NCBI RefSeq assembly: GCF_009834345.1
Contig: NZ_CP035042.1
Span: 4,898,001-4,962,000, forward strand
Reading direction: 5' to 3'
Source of the DNA: Billgrantia tianxiuensis
Lineage (GTDB): Bacteria; Pseudomonadota; Gammaproteobacteria; Pseudomonadales; Halomonadaceae
DNA length: 64,000 nt
Below the pieces are notes generated by a model. It did not search any database and was not told where the DNA came from. It saw only the letters and a program-made list of their open reading frames with translations. Both the position numbers and the translations under genes were made by a program. Every line of letters starts with the position of its first letter. Positions within the stretch are counted from its first letter, which is position 1. Of this stretch, positions 1 to 7,891 are shown piece after piece.

Positions 1-671
1 CACCTGCGCTTCGAACCCACCGACGTGAGCGAGACCTTGGCCGTCAACCACACCCGGCTGGTCGCCCTGGCCGCAGCGCTGGGCGAGATTCGCGAGGCAC
101 TGCCCCAGGTCGCCATGCCCGACGCCCTCTCGCTGCTCGACCACCCCGGCGTGCTCGAGTCGCAGGGTGTCGACCTGGACGAGGTGAAGGCGGAAGCCAC
201 GGCCCTGTTCGAGGCCGCGCTCGACGAGCTGATCGAAGCCCGCGCCCGCGAAGGTGACAAGCTCGCCGCGCTGATTCGCGAGCGCCTGGCCGGCGTGCGC
301 GAGCAGGTTGCCGAGGTGCGCCGGCTGATGCCGGAGATCCTCGAGCGCCAGCGCGCCCTGCTGCTGGAGCGGCTCGAAGCGGTCAAGGCCGAACTTGACC
401 CCAGCGCCTGGAGGCCGAACTGGTCTTGCTCGCCCAGAAGGCCGACGTCGACGAGGAGCTCGACCGGCTCGAGACCCATGTCGGCGAAGTGGCACGCCAG
501 CTCGACCAGAAGGGCCCCAAGGGGCGCCGCCTCGACTTCCTGATGCAGGAACTCAACCGCGAGGCCAACACCCTCTCCTCCAAGTCGGCAGTGGCCAGCA
601 CCACCCGCTGCGCGGTGGAGCTCAAGGTGCTGATCGAGCAGATGAGAGAGCAGATCCAGAATATCGAGTAA
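1..671 (+). pseudogene. yicC: YicC family endoribonuclease, 5' truncated by the window edge and frameshifted
   Basis: This is the C-terminal part of a YicC-family protein; E. coli YicC is an endoribonuclease of about 287 residues. The frame is open from base 1 through a helical, Glu/Arg-rich region, then breaks at a run of four C at 399-402. With one extra C the reading continues as DPQRLEAELVLLAQKADVDE and ends in the conserved family tail (GRRLDFLMQELNREANTLSSK, ending at a TAA at 669-671). As written, the first frame runs on to a stop at 541-543. The same one-base loss in C or G runs breaks six other genes here, so an assembly error is likelier than a true mutation. yicC upstream of gmk, rpoZ and spoT matches Pseudomonas, but here the two-component and symporter genes lie in between. 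Confidence 0.85.
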
Positions 672-678
672 CACGACC

Positions 679-2472
679 ATGAAGGCGAGCCGGGCGCGGC
701 CCTGTCGAAGGCTATCTCCCAGCGCCACGCGGTGGATGTGGCGGCTGGCACTGGCCGCCTGCCTCGTCGTGCCCTTGCCGGGCTGGGGGCAGGCCGAAAC
801 GGGCGCGGCCAATGACACCAGGGAGGTCATCGTCGTTGGCGGCGATCACTACCACCCGCCCTACGAGTTTCTCGACGATGACGGCGAGCCGGCCGGCTAC
901 AACGTGGAGCTGACCCGGGCCATCGCCGAGGTGATGGGCATCGAGGTGCGCATCGAACTCAAGCCATGGAGCGAGGTGCGCCGTGGGCTGGAGCGGGGCG
1001 AGATCGACATCCTCCAGGGCATGTCCTACTCCGAGGCGCGTACCGAGCGGTTCGACTTCGCCCCGCCCCACGCCATCGTCCACCAGTCGATCTTCGCCCG
1101 TCGCGGCGACCCGGTGGTGGAAGTCGAGGAGCTGCGCGGCAAGGAGGTGATCGTCCAGCGCGGCGACATCATGCACGACTACCTGATCGAACATGACATC
1201 GGTGCGCTGGTAATTCCCGTGGATACCCATGCCGACGCGCTGCGGGCACTGGCCGCCGGCCAGCACGACTATGCGCTGGTTGCCAACCTGCCGGCGCTCT
1301 ACCTCAGCCGCGAGCTGGGCCTGACCAACCTGGTGCCGGTGGCGAGACCCTTCTCGCTACGCTATGGCTATGCGGTGCGCCAGGGCGACGCCAACCTGCT
1401 GGCCAAGTTCAGCGAGGGGCTGGCCATTCTCAAGAATACCGGCCGCCACCAGGCGATCTACGACAAGTGGCTGGGGCCACTGGAGGGCCGCGAGGGCATC
1501 CCTTGGCAGAAGGTCGGCCAGATCGGCGCGGCGCTCTCCGCGCTGCTGCTGCTGATTCTGGGTGCCATCGTGATCTGGAACCGCATGCTCAAGCGCGAGG
1601 TGGCGGCCCGCACCGAGGAGCTTCGGCTACACCAGCAGCAGCTGATCCAGGCCGACAAGATGGCCTCGCTCGGCGTGCTGGTCTCGGGCGTGGCCCACGA
1701 GATCAACAATCCCAGCAGCCTGCTGCTGCTCAACCTGCCGGTGCTGCGCGACGCCTGGGCCGACGCCGAGCCGATCCTCGAGGCGCACTACCGCGCCCAT
1801 GGCGATTTCCCCTTCGGCGGCCTGCCCTACTCGCGCATGCGCGAAGAGATTCCCGGTATGATCGACGACATGCAGGAGGGCACCCGGCGCATCAAGCGTA
1901 TCGTCGGCGATCTCAAGGATTTCGCCCGCCAGGGCGGCGACGCGCTGGGCGAGGTCTTCGACCTCAACGAGGTGGTGGCCACTGCCGTGCGCCTGGTCGA
2001 CAATTCGATCCGCAAGGCGACCGGCCGCTTCGAGGCGCACTATGCCGACGACCTGCCGCCCCTCGTGGGCAACGCCCAGCGCATCGAGCAGGTGGTGATC
2101 AACCTGGTGCTCAATGCCTGCCAGGCGCTGGAATGCCCCACCCAGAGCATTTGCCTGACGACGCGTCACGATCGTGCCGAGGGACGGGTGCTGCTGGAGG
2201 TGTATGACGAGGGCCGCGGTATCGCTCCCGAGGCCATGCACCGGCTGACGGATCCCTTCTTCACCACCCGCCGGGAATGCGGCGGCACCGGGCTGGGCCT
2301 TTCCGTCTCCGCCGGTATCGTCAGCGAGCACCAGGGCAGCCTGACCTTCGACTCCCGACCCGGCCACGGCACCCGGGTGATCCTGGCGCTGCCGACCGCG
2401 AAGCGCGCAACGCCCGGTGTGGCACCAGCCGGCGAAACGTCGAACCGCGAACAGGAGCCAGGTACGCCATGA
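679..2472 (+). CDS. Sensor histidine kinase with periplasmic amino-acid-binding-type domain
   Basis: A 597-residue membrane sensor kinase. Residues 1-40 are a basic N-terminus and hydrophobic signal segment. About 48-270 form a family 3 solute-binding (SBP_bac_3) domain, as in periplasmic amino-acid receptors (HYHPPYEF, GYNVELTRAIAEVMG). One membrane helix lies near 280-301. A short coiled coil leads to the HisKA phosphoacceptor His340 in GVAHEINNP, and the HATPase domain has the N box NLVLNACQAL (from about 475) and the glycine motif GGTGLGLSVS (from about 535). It should bind a small ligand in the periplasm and phosphorylate the sigma-54 activator whose start overlaps its stop (ATGA). The ligand is not shown by sequence; an amino acid is inferred from the domain and from the downstream symporter and glutaminase. 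The start codon has only a weak ribosome site. Confidence 0.9.
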   Translation: MKASRARPCRRLSPSATRWMWRLALAACLVVPLPGWGQAETGAANDTREVIVVGGDHYHPPYEFLDDDGEPAGYNVELTRAIAEVMGIEVRIELKPWSEVRRGLERGEIDILQGMSYSEARTERFDFAPPHAIVHQSIFARRGDPVVEVEELRGKEVIVQRGDIMHDYLIEHDIGALVIPVDTHADALRALAAGQHDYALVANLPALYLSRELGLTNLVPVARPFSLRYGYAVRQGDANLLAKFSEGLAILKNTGRHQAIYDKWLGPLEGREGIPWQKVGQIGAALSALLLLILGAIVIWNRMLKREVAARTEELRLHQQQLIQADKMASLGVLVSGVAHEINNPSSLLLLNLPVLRDAWADAEPILEAHYRAHGDFPFGGLPYSRMREEIPGMIDDMQEGTRRIKRIVGDLKDFARQGGDALGEVFDLNEVVATAVRLVDNSIRKATGRFEAHYADDLPPLVGNAQRIEQVVINLVLNACQALECPTQSICLTTRHDRAEGRVLLEVYDEGRGIAPEAMHRLTDPFFTTRRECGGTGLGLSVSAGIVSEHQGSLTFDSRPGHGTRVILALPTAKRATPGVAPAGETSNREQEPGTP

Positions 2473-3887
2473 CCCAGACCCTCTACCCCGCTTTCGGTGT
2501 TCTGCTCGTCGACGACGAACCCTCCTTCCTGCGCAGCCTGAGCATTGCCCTGGAGCGCAGCGGGGGCATCAACCATATCCACCGCTGCCACGACAGTCGT
2601 GAGGTCATGGAGATCCTGGCGCGCGAGAACATCGGCCTGGTGACCTTGGACCTGACCATGCCCCACCCGTCGGGGGAGGAGCTGCTGGCGCGCATCGTCG
2701 AGGAGTATCCCGACGTCGGCGTGATCGTCATCAGCGGCCTCAACCAGGTGGAAACCGCAGTCAACTGCATCAAGCTCGGGGCCTTCGATTACTTCGTCAA
2801 GACCGACGAGGAGAGCCGGCTCATCGAAGGCATCCGCCGGGCCATTCGTCTGCAGGAGCTGAGCCGGGAGAACCAGGCGCTGCGTCGGCGCGTGCTCTGC
2901 GACACCCTGGAGCACCCCGAAGTCTTTGCGAATATCGTCACCGCCGACAAGGCCATGCGCTCAGTCTTCCAGTACCTGGAATCGGTGGCGCTGACCCGCC
3001 AGCCCATCCTGATCACCGGCGAAAGCGGCGTGGGCAAGGAGCTGATAGCACGGGCCGCCCACACCCTGAGCGGTCGCAGCGGACCGCTGGTATGCGTCAA
3101 CGTGGCCGGCCTCGACGACAACGTCTTCGCCGATACGCTGTTCGGCCATCAGCGCGGGGCCTTCACCGGTGCCGACCAACCACGCGCCGGCATGATCGAG
3201 CAGGCCGCGGCGGGTACCCTGTTTCTCGACGAGATAGGCGACCTCAGCCCGGCTTCCCAGGTGAAGCTGCTGCGCCTGCTCCAGGAGGGCGAGTACTATC
3301 CGCTGGGTAGCGACCGACCCAAGCGCCTGCAGGCCCGGGTGCTGGTGGCCACCCACCACGACCTGGCCGAAAAGCAGCGCACGGGTGCCTTCCGCAAGGA
3401 TCTCTACTATCGGCTGCGTACGCATCAGGTCCATATTCCCCCGTTGCGCCAGCGCAAGCAGGACATTCCCCTGCTGCTGGATCACTTCCTGGCCGAGGCG
3501 GCCGAGGAACTCGGCAAGCCCAAGCCGAGCTATCCTCCCGAGCTGACGATACTGCTCAGCGACTACGCCTTTCCCGGCAACGTGCGAGAGCTGCGCGCCA
3601 TGGCCTACGACGCCATGAGCCTGCACCGCAGCCGCACGCTATCCATGGATGCCTTCAAGCGGGCCATCGGCCAGCCGGGCGTGGATCTCCCCCAGCGGCA
3701 GCATGGCGCACGAACCGTCTTCGCCGCCGACGAGCCGCTGCCCACCTTGGAGGCGCTCGCCGAGGCACTGGTCGACGAGGCGCTGCGTCGCGCCGAGGGC
3801 AACCAGTCGATCGCCTCGCGCTGGCTGGGTATTTCGCAGCCTGCCCTGAGCAAGCGCTTGAAGAAGCGTCGCAGCGAAGGGTCATAA
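2469..3887 (+). CDS. Sigma-54-dependent NtrC-family response regulator
   Basis: A 472-residue activator. The receiver domain (about 12-125) has the acidic pair DDE and phosphoacceptor Asp61 in LDLTMPHPSG. The AAA+ domain has Walker A GESGVGKE (184-191), the sigma-54 contact loop GAFTGA (230-235) and Walker B GTLFLDEIGD (about 249-258). The C-terminus is a Fis-type helix-turn-helix (EGNQSIASRWLGISQPALSK). GAFTGA marks a working partner of RpoN. The chosen ATG overlaps the kinase stop, implying coupled translation; the open frame extends further upstream but inside the kinase gene. The first sigma-54 promoter is 177 bp downstream, before the symporter gene, with ATAACC repeats between, so it is inferred to activate the symporter-glutaminase operon. 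AauR of Pseudomonas is a functional analogue, not a proven orthologue. Confidence 0.93.
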   Translation: MTQTLYPAFGVLLVDDEPSFLRSLSIALERSGGINHIHRCHDSREVMEILARENIGLVTLDLTMPHPSGEELLARIVEEYPDVGVIVISGLNQVETAVNCIKLGAFDYFVKTDEESRLIEGIRRAIRLQELSRENQALRRRVLCDTLEHPEVFANIVTADKAMRSVFQYLESVALTRQPILITGESGVGKELIARAAHTLSGRSGPLVCVNVAGLDDNVFADTLFGHQRGAFTGADQPRAGMIEQAAAGTLFLDEIGDLSPASQVKLLRLLQEGEYYPLGSDRPKRLQARVLVATHHDLAEKQRTGAFRKDLYYRLRTHQVHIPPLRQRKQDIPLLLDHFLAEAAEELGKPKPSYPPELTILLSDYAFPGNVRELRAMAYDAMSLHRSRTLSMDAFKRAIGQPGVDLPQRQHGARTVFAADEPLPTLEALAEALVDEALRRAEGNQSIASRWLGISQPALSKRLKKRRSEGS

Positions 3888-3987
3888 CCAGGCGCATAGC
3901 GATAACCATGGTTATAGTCTGCTTTTTGTCCTTTTGATTCAGTGGCTTGGCTTGCTCACACCGGCGCTTCGAGAACGCTGGTTATAG
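3884..3987 (+). promoter_or_regulatory. Candidate enhancer sites (ATAACC repeats) for the sigma-54 activator
   Basis: The hexamer ATAACC or its complement occurs four times in about 100 bp: 3884-3889, both halves of a perfect 14-bp palindrome ATAACCATGGTTAT at 3902-3915, and GGTTAT at 3980-3985. ATAACCAG (3884-3891) is the exact reverse complement of CTGGTTAT (3978-3985), and GGTTATAG repeats directly at 3910-3917 and 3980-3987. The sites lie roughly 100-200 bp upstream of the predicted transcription start, the usual distance for NtrC-type enhancers. The first one overlaps the regulator's stop codon. Binding by the neighbouring regulator is inferred. Confidence 0.55.
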
Positions 3988-4063
3988 CACCCGCTGACGA
4001 CACGAAAACCCGCATCACATAGATTTTCTCACTAAAACAAAGGCTTGAAAGCAATTCCCAAGA

Positions 4064-4078
4064 TGGCATGGAACTTGC
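4064..4078 (+). promoter_or_regulatory. Sigma-54 (RpoN) -24/-12 promoter
   Basis: TGGCATGGAACTTGC matches the RpoN consensus TGGCAC-N5-TTGC with one mismatch (T for C at the sixth base) and exact GG-to-GC spacing. Transcription would start near 4089-4090 and run into the symporter gene. The GAFTGA-type activator gene immediately upstream supports it. Confidence 0.8.
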
Positions 4079-4088
4079 GATGACATCC

Positions 4089-4107
4089 GGCCCGCTTACG
4101 GCGGGCC
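4089..4107 (+). other. Stem-loop at the predicted 5' end of the symporter mRNA
   Basis: GGCCCGC (4089-4095) and GCGGGCC (4101-4107) form a perfect 7-bp stem with loop TTACG, beginning at the base where the -24/-12 promoter would start transcription. It could protect the 5' end or affect leader translation. There is no U-tract, so it is not a simple terminator. Confidence 0.4.
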
Positions 4108-4141
4108 CAGTCGAAAAACATCAGCAAGAGGTTCCAGCTCC

Positions 4142-4219
4142 ATGCCAAGAATAACGATATCCACCACCACTCCCCGGTCCGTGCTGCCCCACGTCTCGCT
4201 CGACCGGAGGAACGCCTGA
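4142..4219 (+). CDS. Possible 25-residue leader peptide upstream of the symporter
   Basis: A short frame MPRITISTTTPRSVLPHVSL... of 25 codons lies in the leader between the -24/-12 promoter and the symporter gene. Its TGA overlaps the symporter ATG as TGATG, the arrangement used for translational coupling. An AGAGG lies about 11 bases before its ATG. It is rich in Thr, Ser, Pro and Arg, with no run of one codon as in classic attenuators. No homologue is recognised; the frame could be chance. Confidence 0.3.
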   Translation: MPRITISTTTPRSVLPHVSLDRRNA

Positions 4220-5697
4220 TGCTCGATCTGCTCAACGACCTGCTCTGGGGCAAGGTACTCATTGGCCTGCTGATCGCCGTCGGTATCGGCTTTACCCTGG
4301 GCTCTCGCTTCGTCCAGTTCCGCTATTTCGGCCGCATGTTCCGCATCCTCGGCGCCAGCCAGGCGTTCAAGCGTGACAAGCACGGCCACCTGAGCTCCTT
4401 CCAGGCCCTGCTGCTCTCGGTAGCGGGCCGTGTCGGCGGCGGCAACATCGCCGGCGTGGCGGTCGCCATCACCCTCGGCGGCCCCGGCGCTATCTTCTGG
4501 ATGTGGCTGGTCGGTCTGATGGGCATGGCCACTAGTTATCTCGAGTGCACCCTGGCCCAGGCCTACAAAACCGCCCAGCCGGACGGCACCTACCGCGGCG
4601 GCCCGGCCTACTACATCGCGCGTGGTCTCGGCCAACGCTGGAAGTGGCTCGCCGCACTCTATTCGGTGCTGCTGCTGGTCACCTTCGGCTTTGGCTTCAC
4701 TGCGCTGCAGTCCTACGCCGTGGCCACCTCCTTCGACGATGCCTTCGGCATCCCGGTGGTCTTTACCGGGCTCGGCATGGCCGTGATCGTCGGCCTGATC
4801 ATCTTCGGCGGCATCAAGCGCATCGCGCGCGTGGCCGAGGTGCTGGTGCCGGTCATGGCGGTGGGCTACCTGCTGATCGCCGTCGTGGTACTGGGCATGA
4901 ACCTGCCGCGCATTCCTGAAGTCTTCCTGCTGATCGTCAACAGCGCCTTCGGTCTCGAGCCGGCCATTGGCGGCAGCATCGGCGCCGCCATCATGATGGG
5001 CGTCAAGCGCGGCCTGTTTTCCAACGAAGCAGGCCTGGGCAGCGCCCCCAACGTTGCTGCCGTGGCCTACGTGCCGCACCCGGCCAACCAGGGCATCGTG
5101 CAGGCCTTCTCGGTGTTCCTCGACACCCTGGTCATCTGCTCCGCTACCGCCTTCATCATACTGCTCAGCGGCGCCTACGACCCGGCCAGCGGTGCCGATA
5201 TCGGTGGCGTAGCGCTGACCCAGGTCTCGCTGGCCGACCACGTGGGCGAGTGGGGCCGCAGCTTCGTCAGCGTGGCGCTGCTGCTGTTCGGCTTCAGCAC
5301 CATCCTCTACAACTACTACCTGGGCGAGAACAGCCTCAACTTCTTCAGCGAGAGCAACGTCACGCTGTTCAACCTGTTCCGCATCGCGGTGGTGGTGCTG
5401 TGCGCCTGGGGCGCGATGACCGACCTGGGCACGGTGTTCGCCTTCGCCGACGTGACCATGGGCTTCCTGGCACTGGCCAACCTGATCGCCCTGCTCATGC
5501 TGTTCAAGCCGGGGCTGCGCATCATGCGCGACTTCGATGAGCAGATCCGCGCCGGCATCCGCCATCCCGTGTTCGATGCCAAGAAGTTCGCCGATCTCGA
5601 CATCGATCCCGCCGCCTGGGAGATCGAGCCCGAGGATATCGAGCGCCTCAAGCGTTATGGCGCGCCGCCGCCGTCCGCTAGCCAGCCAGTGAAGTAA
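4219..5697 (+). CDS. Sodium:alanine/glycine/glutamine symporter (AGCS family)
   Basis: A 492-residue inner-membrane secondary transporter of the alanine or glycine:cation symporter family, with the signature region GGGNIAGVAVAITLGGPG in the first quarter and FSNEAGLGSAPNVAA in the middle, and about ten or eleven hydrophobic segments. It imports a neutral amino acid with sodium. It is preceded by GGAGG and starts within the leader stop (TGATG). It is followed by glutaminase, so glutamine is an attractive substrate, but AGCS members cannot be assigned a substrate from sequence alone. Expression is probably from the sigma-54 promoter at 4064-4078. Confidence 0.9.
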   Translation: MLDLLNDLLWGKVLIGLLIAVGIGFTLGSRFVQFRYFGRMFRILGASQAFKRDKHGHLSSFQALLLSVAGRVGGGNIAGVAVAITLGGPGAIFWMWLVGLMGMATSYLECTLAQAYKTAQPDGTYRGGPAYYIARGLGQRWKWLAALYSVLLLVTFGFGFTALQSYAVATSFDDAFGIPVVFTGLGMAVIVGLIIFGGIKRIARVAEVLVPVMAVGYLLIAVVVLGMNLPRIPEVFLLIVNSAFGLEPAIGGSIGAAIMMGVKRGLFSNEAGLGSAPNVAAVAYVPHPANQGIVQAFSVFLDTLVICSATAFIILLSGAYDPASGADIGGVALTQVSLADHVGEWGRSFVSVALLLFGFSTILYNYYLGENSLNFFSESNVTLFNLFRIAVVVLCAWGAMTDLGTVFAFADVTMGFLALANLIALLMLFKPGLRIMRDFDEQIRAGIRHPVFDAKKFADLDIDPAAWEIEPEDIERLKRYGAPPPSASQPVK

Positions 5698-5720
5698 CAT
5701 GGCGCCACGGCCCGCACTTC

Positions 5721-5750
5721 CTTCCGGCCTCGATGTCCCGAGGCCGGAAG
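5721..5750 (+). terminator. Strong hairpin between symporter and glutaminase genes
   Basis: CTTCCGGCCTCG (5721-5732) and CGAGGCCGGAAG (5739-5750) form a perfect 12-bp stem with a 6-base loop. No T-run follows, so it may be a processing or mRNA-stability element or a partial terminator. It lies inside an upstream extension of the glutaminase frame, which argues that the extension is not translated. Confidence 0.5.
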
Positions 5751-5785
5751 CCTCCGTCAAGCTCGCCCCGGCGGAGAGCAGGGAC

Positions 5786-6700
5786 ATGCAGCGCTGGCTG
5801 GAGAGCATTCATGCACGAGCCCGCGCAAGGCTCGGCAACGGGCACGTCGCCAGCTACATACCGGCCCTGGCCCGGCAGGATCCCGGGCGGCTCGGTATCG
5901 CCATCTGCACCAATGCGGGAGAGGTCTACGCCGCCGGCGACGCCCGAACCGCCTTCTCGATCCAGAGTATCGCCAAGGTGCTGCTGCTTGCCCTTGCCCT
6001 GCGCACCCACGGCGAGGCGCTGTGGCAGCGCGTGGGCCTCAACCCGTCGGGCATGCCGTTCAACTCGCTGGCACAGCTCGAGGCGGAGCGGGGCAAGCCG
6101 CGCAACCCCTTCATCAATGCCGGCGCCATCGCGGTGACGGATCGTCTGGTCAGCGCCTTCGCCACGCCTGACAAGCATCTTCAGGACGTCGCCCGACGCC
6201 TGGCGGGCAATGCCACGATCCTGATCGACGACGAGGTCTTGGAGTCGGAGTGGCAGCATCGCTCGCGCAACGCTGCCATGGCCTACCTGATGAAGGCGTT
6301 CGGCAACATCGACAACGACGTCGACGCGGTGCTGCGCTGCTATTTTTCCAGTTGCGCGCTGGCCATGAGCTGCGCGGACCTGGCCGTGGCCATGAACTTC
6401 CTGGCGGCCGAAGGCGAAGCCCGCACCATGGGCGAACGGTTCGTCTCGCCGGGCCTGGCGCGACGCCTCAACGCGATCATGTCCACCTGCGGCATGTACG
6501 ACGCCGCCGGCGACTTCGCCTATCGCGTCGGGCTTCCGGCCAAGAGCGGCGTCGGCGGCGGTATCGTCGCGATCGTGCCGGGACGGATGTCGATCTGCGC
6601 CTGGTCGCCGGCGCTCGATGACAGCGGCAACTCCGTTGCCGCCCAGTATGCCCTGGAGCTGCTGGCCGAAGAGCTCGATAACCCGCTACCGATGGCATGA
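5786..6700 (+). CDS. glsA: Glutaminase
   Basis: Hydrolyses glutamine to glutamate and ammonia in the cytoplasm. From this ATG the protein is 304 residues, the normal length for bacterial glutaminases, starting MQRWLESIHARARARLGNG. The serine beta-lactamase-like catalytic motif FSIQSIAK (Ser-x-x-Lys) and NPFINAGAIAV are present, and the C-terminus has AKSGVGGGIVAIVPG. An ATG 87 bases upstream (5699) is in frame, but that stretch contains a 12-bp hairpin and lacks a good ribosome site, whereas GGAGAGCAGGGA precedes the chosen start. The gene lies right after the sodium:alanine symporter and is probably co-transcribed under the sigma-54 system. Confidence 0.92.
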   Translation: MQRWLESIHARARARLGNGHVASYIPALARQDPGRLGIAICTNAGEVYAAGDARTAFSIQSIAKVLLLALALRTHGEALWQRVGLNPSGMPFNSLAQLEAERGKPRNPFINAGAIAVTDRLVSAFATPDKHLQDVARRLAGNATILIDDEVLESEWQHRSRNAAMAYLMKAFGNIDNDVDAVLRCYFSSCALAMSCADLAVAMNFLAAEGEARTMGERFVSPGLARRLNAIMSTCGMYDAAGDFAYRVGLPAKSGVGGGIVAIVPGRMSICAWSPALDDSGNSVAAQYALELLAEELDNPLPMA

Positions 6701-6728
6701 GGCGCGGATACGGTTTGCACCTCGCCCC

Positions 6729-6758
6729 ATGACGCGCCCTTGGCCGGGCAGGTATACT
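6729..6758 (+). promoter_or_regulatory. Candidate sigma-70 promoter for gmk
   Basis: A good -10 TATACT (6753-6758) lies 18 bp after a weak -35 ATGACG (6729-6734), about 80 bp upstream of the gmk start codon. The -10 is convincing and the -35 is poor. Confidence 0.4.
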
Positions 6759-6788
6759 GTTCCGCCTGAATGCGCAGCCATGACGCTC

Positions 6789-6817
6789 GCCCCCTTTCGC
6801 TTCGCGCGAACGGGGGC
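6789..6817 (+). other. Stem-loop in the gmk leader
   Basis: GCCCCCTTTCGC (6789-6800) pairs with GCGAACGGGGGC (6806-6817) with one mismatch and a 5-base loop. It lies between the predicted promoter and the gmk ribosome site. It could instead end the glutaminase transcript, but no T-run follows. Confidence 0.4.
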
Positions 6818-6838
6818 ATTTGCGATCCGGAGCCCGAT

Positions 6839-7453
6839 ATGTCCCAAGGTACGCTTTTCATCGTTTCCGCGCCTTCCGGCGCCGGCAAGACCACCCTGGT
6901 GCGCGAGCTGATCGAGAGCCTCGACGGCATCCAGGTCTCGGTGTCGCATACCACCCGGGCCCGGCGCCGCGGCGAGGTCGATGGGGTCAACTACCACTTC
7001 GTGGAGATTGCCGAGTTCGAAGCGATGATCGCGCGCGGCGAATTCTTCGAGTACGCACGCGTGTTCGACAACTTCTACGGCACCTCGCGGCCGGCGGTGG
7101 AAGCCCTGCTCGAGGCCGGCCAGGACGTGATCCTCGAGATCGACTGGCAGGGCGCGCGCCAGGTGCGCGAACAGCTGCCCGATGCAGTGTCGATCTTCAT
7201 CCTGCCGCCGTCGCGCGACGAGCTGGAGCGGCGCCTGGCCAGCCGCGGCACCGACGAGCATGCCACCATCGCCCGGCGCATGCGCGACGCCGTCAGCGAG
7301 ATGTCGCACTACGACGAATACGACTACCTGGTGATCAACGACGACTTCACCACCGCCCTGCGCGAGCTGCAGGCTCTGGTGATCAGCCGCCGCCTGAGTC
7401 TGGCCCGGGTGCAGGAGAGCCACGGCCCGCTGCTGGCGGCGCTGCTGTCATAG
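6839..7453 (+). CDS. gmk: Guanylate kinase
   Basis: Phosphorylates GMP to GDP in purine nucleotide synthesis. The protein is 204 residues (family about 205), with the P-loop SAPSGAGKTTL near residues 9-19, the GMP-binding segment SHTTRARRRGEVDGVNYHF and EIDWQGARQVR. The start is placed at the ATG giving MSQGTLFIVSAPSG, with GGAG upstream; the frame is open 23 codons further up, but that part is non-coding leader. The order gmk-rpoZ-spoT is conserved in gammaproteobacteria and links GTP supply with (p)ppGpp metabolism. Confidence 0.97.
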   Translation: MSQGTLFIVSAPSGAGKTTLVRELIESLDGIQVSVSHTTRARRRGEVDGVNYHFVEIAEFEAMIARGEFFEYARVFDNFYGTSRPAVEALLEAGQDVILEIDWQGARQVREQLPDAVSIFILPPSRDELERRLASRGTDEHATIARRMRDAVSEMSHYDEYDYLVINDDFTTALRELQALVISRRLSLARVQESHGPLLAALLS

Positions 7454-7509
7454 TCAGCCGAGGCGCTGTCATGAGCCCAGCCGCAGGCGCCTGCCCTAGC
7501 TGCCAATGC

Positions 7510-7539
7510 TTGTCACAGCCGCCGGGCGTCGAGTAATCT
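7510..7539 (+). promoter_or_regulatory. Candidate sigma-70 promoter for rpoZ-spoT
   Basis: TTGTCA (7510-7515) and TAATCT (7534-7539) are separated by 18 bp, about 70 bp before the rpoZ start. Both hexamers are close to consensus. Confidence 0.5.
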
Positions 7540-7608
7540 AGTCTGTCCTGTTCCATTTCGGTTGCCGGCCGTGGCCGGGGCCCCTAACAGTTTCGGGAAG
7601 TACCCAAT

Positions 7609-7869
7609 ATGGCGCGTGTCACCGTCGAAGATTGTCTGGAAAACGTCGAAAACCGCTTCAAGCTGGTGATGATCTCCACCCAGCGTGCGCGTCAGCTGTC
7701 GCGCGGTTCTCGCGATGCCCAGCTGCCGTGGGAGAACGACAAGCCCACCGTGATGGCGCTGCGCGAGATCGCCGCCGGCCTGGTGGATCACAGCGTACTG
7801 GACGAGCCGATCGAGGCCCCGGTCCGGATTCGCCGCGAAGGCGAGCCGGGCATGGCCATCGAGGAGTAA
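7609..7869 (+). CDS. rpoZ: RNA polymerase omega subunit
   Basis: An 86-residue protein beginning [20 protein letters not shown], the hallmark omega N-terminus, followed by RARQLSRGS and [15 protein letters not shown]. Omega helps assemble the beta' subunit into RNA polymerase and forms part of a (p)ppGpp site in proteobacterial polymerase. It is followed after 22 bases by spoT, as in E. coli, so the pair is probably co-transcribed from the promoter just upstream. Confidence 0.97.
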   Translation: MARVTVEDCLENVENRFKLVMISTQRARQLSRGSRDAQLPWENDKPTVMALREIAAGLVDHSVLDEPIEAPVRIRREGEPGMAIEE

Positions 7870-7891
7870 GGCTGTCACTCAAGGCGCGCTA

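Noticed and set aside
5699..5785. 29-codon N-terminal extension of glutaminase
   Set aside because: It contains a 12-bp hairpin, lacks a good ribosome site and exceeds the family length.
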